Below, one piece after another: positions 26,867-35,886 of a stretch of DNA of 64,000 bases (positions are counted from its first letter, which is position 1; each line of letters begins with the position of its first letter). The translations under genes and the position numbers were made by a program. The stretch lies in contig JAJYDC010000001.1 in NCBI GenBank assembly GCA_021777835.1, forward strand, positions 1 through 64,000, read 5' to 3'. The stretch comes from Bacteroidota bacterium. Its GTDB lineage: Bacteria; Bacteroidota; Ignavibacteria; Ignavibacteriales; Ignavibacteriaceae. Under the pieces are notes generated by a model. The model saw only the letters and a list, made by a program, of their open reading frames with translations. It was not told the origin of the DNA and ran no database searches.

Positions 26867-28765
26867 ATGACCAAAGCAGAACTTATAAGGAAGCTTGCAA
26901 AAAGATCCGGCATACCTGATTCGGAAGCAAAAATATTCTTCGAGATATTTTTAAGGGATGCTTCGGAGAACTTGAAGCTAGGCGAAGCTATTAAATTGAA
27001 GAACTTTGGTTATTTCCAATTTAAGAGAGGAATGATCAAGAACATTCATTCTGCCCATAAAACAGAAAATAACTTAGCTTATGCAGACTTGATGGTTTTT
27101 ACACCTCTCAAAGAAGATGAAGAAAGTGAAGATAATTTAATATTTAATATCCCATCTTTGCGAGATGAAGAATTTCATTATGTCGACTTGTTTTTCAGTT
27201 TAAGTATTGGAAAGCCAGTTATCCCTCTAAAAGGAGCTGCAAGTGCCGAATTCTTTATACCGCCAACCGGAATTGAATTAAAAAAACTTATCCATTCTCG
27301 GGTTGAAAAACTTCTGCTTGACGTTGAGATTATTGATAAACACGTTAAAGGTAGCGAATTTTTATTGATAGATGCGAGCAAAGGTGAATTAGAACAATTT
27401 GAGTTTAATTGGGAAAGTGTTTATTCTGAAAATAAAGAATATCCGGTATTAAATAAATCTATAGAAAAACATGGTTATCCGGTAGATGATTCTGAACTTG
27501 AACATGTAGATTGGGACTTCGGTGAAAATTTATCTAAAGAAATTGAAGAAGAAGTTTTATTAGATACTAATAAAGATAGTGATAATCTTACTAGTTACGA
27601 GTCTGACAGTTCGACGGGAATAGAGTGGAACTTCGGAATACCAGTTTCAAGAAATACGGGAATACAAGGCGAGGAATTTGAAGAGGTTGAATCTTTAAGA
27701 TCGACATTGAGCAGGGGATTTACTAATGAATTCGACAACGATAAGAAAATCAACGAGGACTATCTTTCTACTAAGGAATTTGAAGAAAATGTTATTAAAG
27801 AGTTAGACAATTTTGATAGAGTGAAAGCCGTTACATCAGAGTTAAAAGAATCCCCTAAAAGCTTAGGTATAACACAATCTGAACTCAATCTTTCCTGGAA
27901 TTTTGGCGAGCCTAACCCAGAAGTAAATGATGAAAATAGTAAAGAGAATGATAAGGATAATCTCCTAAGTGAAGTAAATGAACTTAATAGTGACAAGATA
28001 AGAAGTTACGAGACTCCCGCTGTCAATAATGGGAGTAACTCTGTAAAGAATGATAAAATATTGGCTGATAGTGAGGTTACTATACCCATTCCGGGTGCTG
28101 ATATTTCGATGAAAAAGGAATATCCTAAGGGAGACAAAGATGCGGGGCCAAAAATTAGAAAGAGAACTTCAATTGTATTTACGATTGCGCTATCCGTTAT
28201 TATATTAATGGCGTTCTTTTTATATGCAATACTAAATAAGTATAATATTATTTCTATTTTTAGTCCAAATGGGAGGGTTAGTGCTGTTGGAAGAAGCTAT
28301 GGTAAACCTATTGTTATCAAGCGTGACTACCAGGTGCCGGTAAATTACCCTTATGCCAAAAAGGATATAACTGCTGATTTGGCTAATCAAGGAATTGATC
28401 CTTCTACGATAGCAGATAATAAGCCTCAAACAGATTCTAACGCGCAACCTGATAAGAATAATCTATCGAATCTTCTTAATACTCCAAAGCAAAAGGCAAA
28501 TTTATCTTCCGGTGTTATAGCACCAAAGAAACAAAATAGGTTAAATGATAATATTGTACTGTCAGCAGGTTATTTTTCTGTGCAGATATCTTCTTGGAAG
28601 TCAAAGTCATCTGCGGTAGATGAAGTTGAAAAATTTAAAGAGAAAGGTTATCAGGCAAGTTATCAGAAAGTTGAGATCCCCGGAAAAGGTATTTGGTATC
28701 GCGTTATAGTAGGTGGTTTCAAATCAGCGGCTGCTGCAAAAGAGTTTTTAGTAAATAACAAATAA
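26867..28765 (+). CDS. HU-like domain, transmembrane segment and SPOR domain fusion protein
   Basis: The 632-residue protein has an N-terminal HU/IHF-fold region (about 1-80: TKAELIRKLAKRSGI and KLKNFGYFQFKRG), a second cytoplasmic segment (about 100-175), a long acidic linker, one transmembrane helix (about 434-456) and a C-terminal SPOR domain (about 553-632). The order resembles the HU-CCDC81/SPOR architecture known in Bacteroidetes, which could link nucleoid or cytoplasmic partners to septal peptidoglycan. The linker holds three W-[DN]-F-G motifs (216-219, 254-257, 344-347). DNA binding by the HU-like part is not proven by the sequence. Confidence 0.87.
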   Translation: MTKAELIRKLAKRSGIPDSEAKIFFEIFLRDASENLKLGEAIKLKNFGYFQFKRGMIKNIHSAHKTENNLAYADLMVFTPLKEDEESEDNLIFNIPSLRDEEFHYVDLFFSLSIGKPVIPLKGAASAEFFIPPTGIELKKLIHSRVEKLLLDVEIIDKHVKGSEFLLIDASKGELEQFEFNWESVYSENKEYPVLNKSIEKHGYPVDDSELEHVDWDFGENLSKEIEEEVLLDTNKDSDNLTSYESDSSTGIEWNFGIPVSRNTGIQGEEFEEVESLRSTLSRGFTNEFDNDKKINEDYLSTKEFEENVIKELDNFDRVKAVTSELKESPKSLGITQSELNLSWNFGEPNPEVNDENSKENDKDNLLSEVNELNSDKIRSYETPAVNNGSNSVKNDKILADSEVTIPIPGADISMKKEYPKGDKDAGPKIRKRTSIVFTIALSVIILMAFFLYAILNKYNIISIFSPNGRVSAVGRSYGKPIVIKRDYQVPVNYPYAKKDITADLANQGIDPSTIADNKPQTDSNAQPDKNNLSNLLNTPKQKANLSSGVIAPKKQNRLNDNIVLSAGYFSVQISSWKSKSSAVDEVEKFKEKGYQASYQKVEIPGKGIWYRVIVGGFKSAAAAKEFLVNNK

Positions 28766-28786
28766 CATCATAAAAGTTTTTTTGAT

Positions 28787-29485
28787 ATGGTCTATAATTC
28801 AGTAAAGAATGTTTCGGTATCTGTTTCAATATTTGCTCATATTGTTATAATAGCGTTACTGCTTACAATAAAATTGACTGTCTCATATCCACCTGAAAAA
28901 TACGTTGAGTTGTCGTTCGGGCAATCCGGTTTACCAGGTTCTTCAGGAGCAGTAGGCGACCAGGTTAACAACAATGATCAGCAAATTCAGCAAGCCTCCC
29001 AAAGTGATTCTAAAAACAAGTCTGTAGATCTTAAGTCCACTGAAATTCCTAAGGTTAAGAATCTATCGAATGAGGATTTAATATCCGAATCAGTAAAAAA
29101 GGACCAGAAGGGGAAGAGCGATAAAAACGCTGATAAGAAGTCAACTAACTCAGATTTCAATTCTTTAGGTATGGGTAATAAAACCGGAGGAAACGGTAGT
29201 TTTGGCTACGACATTGATTGGGGAGGAAAAGGACAAAGGAAGATTTATAGCTATAATATACCCCCTTACCCCGAAGGAGTGAATAAAGAAATAGATATTC
29301 GCCTTAAATTTACAATACTTCCGGACGGTACTGTCGGGACGATAATACCATTGATAAAGGCAGACACAAGACTTGAAAACTCTGCTATAAACGCCTTAAG
29401 GCAGTGGAGGTTTGAGTCATTAGACCCGTCTCAAAAACAAGTCCCTCAAATTGCAGTTATTGTTTTTCCATATCGTCTTCGCTAA
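28787..29485 (+). CDS. TonB-family energy transducer
   Basis: The 232-residue protein has one N-terminal membrane helix (about 12-28), a charged linker rich in Ser, Asp and Lys, and a C-terminal TonB domain (about 150-232) with NIPPYPEGV and the late ALRQWRFE segment. TonB proteins pass proton-motive energy from ExbBD to outer membrane receptors; exbB and exbD are not nearby. It closes the envelope cluster, and its last 29 bases overlap a convergent gene on the other strand. Confidence 0.87.
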   Translation: MVYNSVKNVSVSVSIFAHIVIIALLLTIKLTVSYPPEKYVELSFGQSGLPGSSGAVGDQVNNNDQQIQQASQSDSKNKSVDLKSTEIPKVKNLSNEDLISESVKKDQKGKSDKNADKKSTNSDFNSLGMGNKTGGNGSFGYDIDWGGKGQRKIYSYNIPPYPEGVNKEIDIRLKFTILPDGTVGTIIPLIKADTRLENSAINALRQWRFESLDPSQKQVPQIAVIVFPYRLR

Positions 29486-29756
29486 AAACATCTCTGTAGT
29501 ACATCTTATAGAAAAAGAACTCTGCTATAGATAGTATTGTTAGCGAAAATGCGTCACGGTCGAACATAATTCCTAAACCTTTCTGAGACATTAGTAATTT
29601 TGCAATGATCCCCGATATAGACCATCCTATAGTAAATAATAGACCTATAAGTCCAACGTTAATAAATGCGTCAGACAATTTCTCATCCTGCCATTTCTTT
29701 GTGAATATGACCAATATGAAAAGGAAGTGAGAGAAGAAGATAATTGCAGTAATCAT
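29457..29756 (-). CDS. Small membrane protein, function unknown
   Basis: The 99-residue protein has three hydrophobic segments and no recognised family. It lies 16 bases after another membrane protein gene as the last member of a four-gene minus-strand operon, which is the main reason to believe it is real. Its 3' end overlaps the tonB-like gene by 29 bases on the opposite strand. Confidence 0.7.
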   Translation of the reverse strand: MITAIIFFSHFLFILVIFTKKWQDEKLSDAFINVGLIGLLFTIGWSISGIIAKLLMSQKGLGIMFDRDAFSLTILSIAEFFFYKMYYRDVFSEDDMEKQ

Positions 29757-29772
29757 TTTATTTTAGCAAAAT

Positions 29773-30279
29773 TTAATGTTGAATACGTTTGTTCAAGAAC
29801 GACATACCCAATAGGCTGCCGAATATTCCGAATATAAAATCTATGAATATATTTGTTATAAATATCATAAATGTATAGAGTGGAGAAAATCCGTTAGTTT
29901 GAATTTGCTTTGCCATAGAGCGAAGCATTGTAATTGTTTGGTCAAACAAAGGTCCTGTCAGACCATAGGTCTTCATGAGTGATTCTGTCTGCGGCAAAGC
30001 GGCAATATAGTCGTTAGAGTGGGATATAAATGTCATCAGTACATCAAAAAAGGTTGAGAAGAACGCTGCAAATATTCCTGTAAGGATTCCAAAAGCGAAA
30101 GCCTTTTTTAAGTCGATCGGCGGAAGCGATTTATTAACCTTAATATCTAAAAATAGTGACATGAAAGCGGCGAGCGGGACAATCAGGCAACAACCAATAT
30201 TTTTTATTCCGGGTACTATAGTTAATACGGCGGCTCCGAATCCGCACACGAGTGACGGTAGAATTTTTTTAGTTTCCAT
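29773..30279 (-). CDS. Polytopic membrane protein, DUF4199-like layout
   Basis: The 168-residue protein has four hydrophobic segments: a first pair with a Cys-Cys in NIGCCLIVPL, a glycine-rich third helix with FGILTGIFAAFFSTFF, and a fourth near the C-terminus. The layout recalls DUF4199-type proteins of the FCB group, but the match is only by eye. It overlaps the upstream DUF2085 gene by 11 bases. Confidence 0.7.
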   Translation of the reverse strand: METKKILPSLVCGFGAAVLTIVPGIKNIGCCLIVPLAAFMSLFLDIKVNKSLPPIDLKKAFAFGILTGIFAAFFSTFFDVLMTFISHSNDYIAALPQTESLMKTYGLTGPLFDQTITMLRSMAKQIQTNGFSPLYTFMIFITNIFIDFIFGIFGSLLGMSFLNKRIQH

Positions 30280-30751
30280 TGTTCCTTATTGGCAAATTAT
30301 TTTCAATAACATTCAAAATATAAACAAATGAAACAGAACCAAAAAATAGACCTGTTGCCATTGCGATATATTTGGAATAGTGATAGACCCCTGCGGTTGT
30401 TAATAGAACGTCTGCAAGAAGAATTATAAGAGAAAGAAGAAATATACTTACTCCTTTGATATCCTTAATATAAATGAAATTAGAGATTAAAGAGGCTGTT
30501 AATGCTCCAAGATATATCCCTGTGCAGCGAGCGCATACTAACAACTTCTCTCCGTTAATTGTAAAGGTTTTTGCACCTATCTGATGACATACAATAGAAT
30601 ATATCTTTTTAGTAAATGGGTATGTTAGTAATGCAAGGTTATTCGATTTATATATTAATGGGCTTAGGAAACCAAGGCACCATATTAGAATTAATAGGAA
30701 TAGGGAAGTCCTTATGATACGTTTTGATGTCTTTGAATTAGATAAGATCAT
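30269..30751 (-). CDS. DUF2085 membrane protein
   Basis: The 160-residue protein shows the DUF2085 signature: VCHQIGAKTF followed about 12 residues later by LLVCARCTGIYLGA, in a protein with about four membrane helices. The Cys/His pattern suggests metal or heme-type chemistry but no function is established. It overlaps the NHL gene by ATGA and the next gene by 11 bases, so the four genes are co-translated. Confidence 0.88.
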   Translation of the reverse strand: MILSNSKTSKRIIRTSLFLLILIWCLGFLSPLIYKSNNLALLTYPFTKKIYSIVCHQIGAKTFTINGEKLLVCARCTGIYLGALTASLISNFIYIKDIKGVSIFLLSLIILLADVLLTTAGVYHYSKYIAMATGLFFGSVSFVYILNVIENNLPIRNNGN

Positions 30752-31614
30752 TGAGGTTTTTGATATATGTATATTTTAGTTGGAGTAAGGATATAAAGCT
30801 TATTATTAAAAATAAGGCTGCTTACTATATCTTTTACTTCATCATTACCGCTAAAGTTTATCTTTGTTAGTGATAACGGAGACGTAACAAGATCAGCATA
30901 ATATATTTCTGATTGAGAGTTAACGGTGAGGTTGTCAAAAACTATTCTAATGCTTGAGAAATTATTCTCCTCTTTCAGTGTGTTTATGCCGTTGCCATAT
31001 TGATCAAAGACGATGATTCTTTTTTTATCTACTACAAATATGTTTCCATTTTGGGCAATTGCTAAGCTTAATGGATCAGCCAGGGAATAAGCACCTGCGT
31101 CATAGCCGCCGAAGTTCTGAATGTAATTGCCAAATAGGTCGAATTTAATAATCCTTTTATTCTCTGAGTCAAGTATGTATAGATCACCCTGCAATGATAC
31201 TGAGCAACCAAGAGGATAGCCAAAGCGCATACTTTTATTGTCATTGTTGTGAGTGTCAAGCAGCGAAACAAAGTTCAAATCCTTGTCAAATCTCTCTATC
31301 CTATTATTATTTTTATCTGATACGTAAACCGATAGGGGAGTAGCAAATACGTCAGTAGGGTTATCAAATAGTCCGTTGTCCCACCCATATCCGCCAGCAT
31401 CTTTTAATACGTTGCCGAGTGTATCAATCTTGTAAACTTCATCAGTGTTTGAATCGGTAACATAGAGGATACCACCTGAAGTAATTGAAAATGAAGTAGC
31501 GTTCTTAAAATGCCCGATAGATGATACATATAAGTATCCTTGTGCGAACGTTAGTCCTAGGGAAAAGAAAACTAATGACAGAATAAAAACTGATAACCTT
31601 ATTTGCTTGTACAT
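30748..31614 (-). CDS. Secreted NHL-repeat beta-propeller protein
   Basis: The 288-residue protein has a signal peptide (cut near LTFAQG) and about five to six NHL-like blades, each with a pattern such as LYVTDSNTDEVYKIDTLGN or LYILDSENKRIIKFDLFGN. NHL propellers are binding scaffolds. It heads the minus-strand operon of small membrane proteins, suggesting an envelope role; the ligand is unknown. Confidence 0.85.
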   Translation of the reverse strand: MYKQIRLSVFILSLVFFSLGLTFAQGYLYVSSIGHFKNATSFSITSGGILYVTDSNTDEVYKIDTLGNVLKDAGGYGWDNGLFDNPTDVFATPLSVYVSDKNNNRIERFDKDLNFVSLLDTHNNDNKSMRFGYPLGCSVSLQGDLYILDSENKRIIKFDLFGNYIQNFGGYDAGAYSLADPLSLAIAQNGNIFVVDKKRIIVFDQYGNGINTLKEENNFSSIRIVFDNLTVNSQSEIYYADLVTSPLSLTKINFSGNDEVKDIVSSLIFNNKLYILTPTKIYIYQKPQ

Positions 31615-32275
31615 TAAAATCGAGTTGTAATAGTAATATTATCTTTTAGTCTACATTCAAAAATACACTAAGAAGAACTAAAACAAAACATATTATACTA
31701 CAACATTTGTCTTACCTCAATAGGGGGAAGCACATAATGAGGATAAATCTGAAAATTATATGAAAATTTTAGTTAGCATATGAAGAGTCTTTCATAAAAT
31801 TTAGTATCGCGGATAAAATCTACCGTTACTATAGTAATGGCATAACTAAACCTTAAAGAGACTGTGTGAAAATTAATTTTCATAGAATAAATAGTAATAT
31901 TTTTGAATAAGCTATTTTGGTCTCTTATAATTAAATATATTATGTTAATTGCGCCGCCAACAGCAAGCGGTAAGGCTGGTGTCTGGGCAATAAAAAACAC
32001 TATATTTTAGAAACTACTTCATAATAATATTTGGAATAATCACTTTTTACATTAGAATTTTCATAATGCTTTAACGCTAGAGGTAAATGAAGTCCCAATT
32101 AGCCGGCTTTTTGGATTTGGTTTAAAATATCAAATGTAAAATATCATTAAAAATAAATACTACATGTTAACTAATATATATGCCATTAAGTAATTATATG
32201 ATAATGTGTTATCAGATATCGTATGAGGTTAGAGATATACATTGTTAGGATTATGTTTGGATTGAATAGAAAAGC

Positions 32276-32303
32276 AAGGCTACTTATTAATTAGCCTTTT
32301 AGT
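32276..32303 (+). terminator. Orphan terminator-like hairpin
   Basis: AAGGCTA (32276-32282) pairs with TAGCCTT (32292-32298) over a 9-base loop and is followed by TTAGT. No annotated gene ends upstream on the plus strand, so it may end an unannotated small transcript. The T run is short. Confidence 0.45.
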
Positions 32304-32304
32304 A

Positions 32305-32322
32305 TTTCTTATTAATAAGAAA
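32305..32322. repeat. Perfect 18-bp palindrome
   Basis: TTTCTTATTAATAAGAAA is a perfect palindrome of 18 bp placed directly after the orphan hairpin. It could be a protein binding site or part of a tandem terminator. Confidence 0.5.
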
Positions 32323-32472
32323 CTTAGAGTAGAAGTGAGGTTATATGCCTATAGTTATACTGCATATTTCTGACTTTTCGATATCAATTATATTTAAGGA
32401 AATTAGATAAACTTAGTGATTGAATATAAAGATATATTTTGTAAATTTGGAGACAGGTTTTATGTAATTTTT

Positions 32473-32543
32473 TGCCCTATAGTGTAATGGTAACACGGAG
32501 CACTCTGGATGCTTAATTTAAGGTTCGAGTCCTTATAGGGCAG
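32473..32543 (+). tRNA. tRNA-Gln (anticodon CTG)
   Basis: The sequence folds as a cloverleaf with acceptor stem TGCCCTA/TAGGGCA, D stem GTGT/ACAC, anticodon stem GAGCA/TGCTT around loop CTCTGGA, and T arm TAAGG/CCTTA with loop TTCGAGT. The anticodon CTG reads CAG. The U1-A72 pair and G discriminator fit glutamine identity. G at position 37 and the G-U pair closing the anticodon stem are slightly unusual. CCA is not encoded. Confidence 0.9.
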
Positions 32544-32885
32544 CTAAGCAGTAATTATTAAGAATTTTATATTTCTCACATAGAAACAAAATGAAGTTAG
32601 TAAATTTAGTATATATATACTAAATTTAGATTCATCAACCGCTTATTTGGAATATAACGAACACTGAAGATTAAAAGATCCTTCTAAATGTCACACCATA
32701 TATTTAATTGGCTAAAGTATTAATTCAGTAGTTTCGATAATTATCTATGGAATTATAATAAAAACGAATACATATTTATCTAGTCACTCCTAAAGTATTT
32801 CTAAATGTAAATTCCGTCAATTTAAGTTGCATACTTTTGCAATACTTTCGTAAGGCGGCATTCAGTAATAGAAAAAAACTATAAT
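32544..32885. other. Intergenic region before the hybrid kinase
   Basis: About 340 AT-rich bases between tRNA-Gln and the hybrid histidine kinase. I see no gene, integrase or att-like repeat of the tRNA end; only the kinase promoter is expected here. Confidence 0.5.
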
Positions 32886-35639
32886 ATGAATAAAGCAAGA
32901 TCAAAAATATTTTACTTGAGATTTATAGCTGTAAATTACGTCATATTGATATTGTTTTTATTATCTAACAAAGCATGTGCAGAAGAGAGTCATAAGCAAA
33001 ATTTTATTCCAATACGTGCTGCAAGGGCAGATACTAATAAAGATTATATCCCAGATCTACTAGATAAAACAGTAAGAGTTGCTGGAAGAGTAAGTTTTCC
33101 TTCGAAAAATTTAGATCCCCTTTATATGGAAGCCTATATTCAGGATTCGACCGGAGGAATATTTTTATATTCTCAAAAATATAAATACAATCTTGCATTA
33201 GGAGACAGCATACAAGCGACCGGGCATATTGGCCTGTATATGGGGCAAGTGGAATTAGATGATCCCATTGTCAAGATTATTAAATCTAACAATAAGGTGA
33301 CTCCTCAGCCTATAAAGGTATCATTGAATAAATATAATGCTGAATCCTATGAAGGGAGACTAATAACTGTTGATGTAAGAGTAATAAACATAGTTGTGAA
33401 TAACGGCGGGACATCGCTTTCAGTAGTTGAGCGTAAAGGAGGAGATTTTGTTATTTCGGTTTATGTTTCAAAATATTTTTTATATAATAAAATGTTGGCC
33501 GGAATTAAGATCGGAGATATCATTCAGGTTACAGGGGTTATGGGGAAGTATGATGCAGCCATTAAACCAGATTCCTATTATCAGATATATCCGCGATTCC
33601 CAGGGGATATATCGGAAGAAAAGAAAAAGTTTGTCTTCCCTGTAAAATATATAATTGCACTAGTTGGTATTATAATAATTATATCTTTATGGGTTATTTC
33701 TTTAAGGACCCAGGTAAAGAAGAGGACAAAAGGCCTGTCTGAATCTGAAGAAAAGTTCAGAATGCTTGCGGAAACAGTTCCATATCTAATAGTCATCTTT
33801 GACGAAAATAAATTCCTATATGCAAATCCTGCGACTGAAAGAATTACCGGTTATTCATTTGAGGAATTAGCAAATAGGAAATTCCCGGATATAATCCATC
33901 CTGATTATAAGAAGAATATAAAAGGAAGAATAGAATCAAATATTTCAGACGAAATGTATATTTCTTCTCATGAATTAAAAATAATTACAAAGAGCAATGC
34001 AATAAGATGGCTTGATTACTCAGGGGCGATGATAAAGTATAATGAGAAGAATGCTTTTATAGGCACAGCTTATGATATTACTGAGAAGCATAATATAATG
34101 ATAGAACTAAAGAAGTTCTCTTATGCAATTGAACAAAGTCCTTTGTCAATAATAATAACAAATACAAAAGGTAATATCGAATACGTTAATCCTAAGTTTT
34201 CGGAAATATCGGGATACAATTTTGACGAAGTAGTCGGGCAGAATCCAAGGTTCTTAAAATCAGGTGAAACTCCTATAACAGTTTATAAAGAGCTATGGGA
34301 TGCAATTACGTCAGGAAAAGAATGGCATGGCGAGTTCAAGGATAAGAAGAAAAATGGAGAGTTCTATTGGGAGTCTGTTTCTATATCCCCAGTTAAAAAT
34401 GAGCAAGGGGAAATAACACATTATCTTGCAATTAAAGAGGACATCACTTTAAGAAAATATATCGAAAATGAATTAATTATTGCAAAAGATAAAGCTGAAG
34501 AAATGAATAGGATTAAATCAAGCTTTCTTGCAAATATGAGTCATGAGCTAAGAACACCGATGAACGGAATACTTGGCTTATCTGATCATCTAGAGCTTTC
34601 TTTAGAGGGTCAAGAGGAAAAAGAAATTGCTCACATGATTAACTCAAGCGGTAAGCGTCTAATGGAAACATTGAACCAGTTAATAGATTTAGCAAGAATT
34701 GAAGCTGAAAAACAAGTTATCTATTTAGAGCCGATATTAATCGCATCTAAAATAAATGATGTTATCAATTTGTACAGAATAAATGCACTTAAGAAAAATA
34801 TAATTCTTAGTTTTAATGATGAATTTCAAGGTGCCACATTACTAATTGACGATTCTATAATGACTCAAGTGTTGAATAACTTAATTGATAACGCTATTAA
34901 ATATACCGATAAGGGAAGCGTAACAGTTAGATTAAGGAAAAAGCTATTAGATGGAAACGCTTCGGTAGTTATAGAAATTATCGACACAGGTATAGGAATT
35001 CCCAAAGAATTATTGGATACAATTTTTGAGGAATTCAGACAAGCCAGCGAAGGGTGGGGTCGAAGATTTGAAGGAACAGGGCTTGGTTTAACATTAACCA
35101 AAAAGTTTGTTGGTTTAATGGGTGGAACAATTAGTGTCGAAAGCATATTTGGCGAGGGATCAATATTCACTATAGAATTCAAAGAATATTGTGATTCAAA
35201 TACCAGTGCTGTATCGAATAATGAAACATATTTTCAAATAGATGAGAATATTAATAAACCATCACTGCCATTGGTTCTTTTAGTAGAAGACGATGAAACT
35301 ACAAAACTAGTCACCAAACTATTCCTAAAAGATTTATGCAATATGGAATTTGCTGAAAGCGGCGAAAAGGCAATAGAGTTGGCTGAAAAGAACGAATATC
35401 AAGCAATCTTTATGGATATAAATATGAAAGGAATGGGGGGAGTAAAAGCTACTAAGATAATAAGAAAGAATAATAGAAGATTAAATACGCCGATTGTGGC
35501 ATTTACAGCCTTTGCAATGAAAGGTGATAGGGAGAAATTTCTAGAGGAAGGATTCAATTATTATATTTCAAAGCCATTCACAAAAGAAGAATTGATAAAG
35601 CTTTTTAGATCTATTATGAGTGAAAATAAAGTAGGTTAG
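32886..35639 (+). CDS. Hybrid sensor histidine kinase with periplasmic OB-fold-like region
   Basis: The 917-residue protein has an N-terminal membrane/signal segment, a periplasmic region (about 40-248) resembling nucleic-acid-type OB folds (GRVSFPSKN, DSTGGIFLYSQ, GDSIQATGHIG), a second membrane helix (about 252-272), two PAS domains (about 285-405 and 410-530), HisKA with NMSHELRTPMN (phosphorylated His553), a HATPase domain with DTGIGIPKE, and a receiver with Asp844 in FMDINMKGMGG. The sensed ligand is unknown. No response regulator with an output domain is adjacent, so phosphotransfer to a distant partner is likely. Confidence 0.92.
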   Translation: MNKARSKIFYLRFIAVNYVILILFLLSNKACAEESHKQNFIPIRAARADTNKDYIPDLLDKTVRVAGRVSFPSKNLDPLYMEAYIQDSTGGIFLYSQKYKYNLALGDSIQATGHIGLYMGQVELDDPIVKIIKSNNKVTPQPIKVSLNKYNAESYEGRLITVDVRVINIVVNNGGTSLSVVERKGGDFVISVYVSKYFLYNKMLAGIKIGDIIQVTGVMGKYDAAIKPDSYYQIYPRFPGDISEEKKKFVFPVKYIIALVGIIIIISLWVISLRTQVKKRTKGLSESEEKFRMLAETVPYLIVIFDENKFLYANPATERITGYSFEELANRKFPDIIHPDYKKNIKGRIESNISDEMYISSHELKIITKSNAIRWLDYSGAMIKYNEKNAFIGTAYDITEKHNIMIELKKFSYAIEQSPLSIIITNTKGNIEYVNPKFSEISGYNFDEVVGQNPRFLKSGETPITVYKELWDAITSGKEWHGEFKDKKKNGEFYWESVSISPVKNEQGEITHYLAIKEDITLRKYIENELIIAKDKAEEMNRIKSSFLANMSHELRTPMNGILGLSDHLELSLEGQEEKEIAHMINSSGKRLMETLNQLIDLARIEAEKQVIYLEPILIASKINDVINLYRINALKKNIILSFNDEFQGATLLIDDSIMTQVLNNLIDNAIKYTDKGSVTVRLRKKLLDGNASVVIEIIDTGIGIPKELLDTIFEEFRQASEGWGRRFEGTGLGLTLTKKFVGLMGGTISVESIFGEGSIFTIEFKEYCDSNTSAVSNNETYFQIDENINKPSLPLVLLVEDDETTKLVTKLFLKDLCNMEFAESGEKAIELAEKNEYQAIFMDINMKGMGGVKATKIIRKNNRRLNTPIVAFTAFAMKGDREKFLEEGFNYYISKPFTKEELIKLFRSIMSENKVG

Positions 35640-35886
35640 ATAATCATTAAAAGTAGCAATCCATCTAACCTTTTATATACAATATCAGATACTAAAGATT
35701 TCAAATAATGACAATTCTAAATGTCTAATCATGGAATAAGTACTAGATTAGTAAGAGGGCATGTAAATATTTTTAATAATTAGTATCTAAATCACTATGA
35801 CAAAAAATGTATAATAAGTTCAAAGAAAAGGGATTAATATTTGAATTATACCATTATACTCAAACATTCATACAATTCAATAATAT

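Larger units (their letters stand above)
31615..32472. other. Long gene-poor region
   Basis: This region of about 860 very AT-rich bases has no convincing gene. A GC-richer patch at about 31940-31990 stands out and can be read as APPTASGKAGVWA on the plus strand, too short to assign. Two hairpins occur near 32276-32322. The promoter of the NHL operon should lie near 31615-31700. Confidence 0.5.

Noticed and set aside
31773-32000. 75-codon minus-strand open frame and a plus-strand peptide APPTASGKAGVWA resembling the P-loop of MiaA
   Set aside because: The plus-strand match is a dozen residues and the frame stops soon after; no other MiaA sequence follows. The minus frame has no recognisable domain. 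Chance is the simplest reading.
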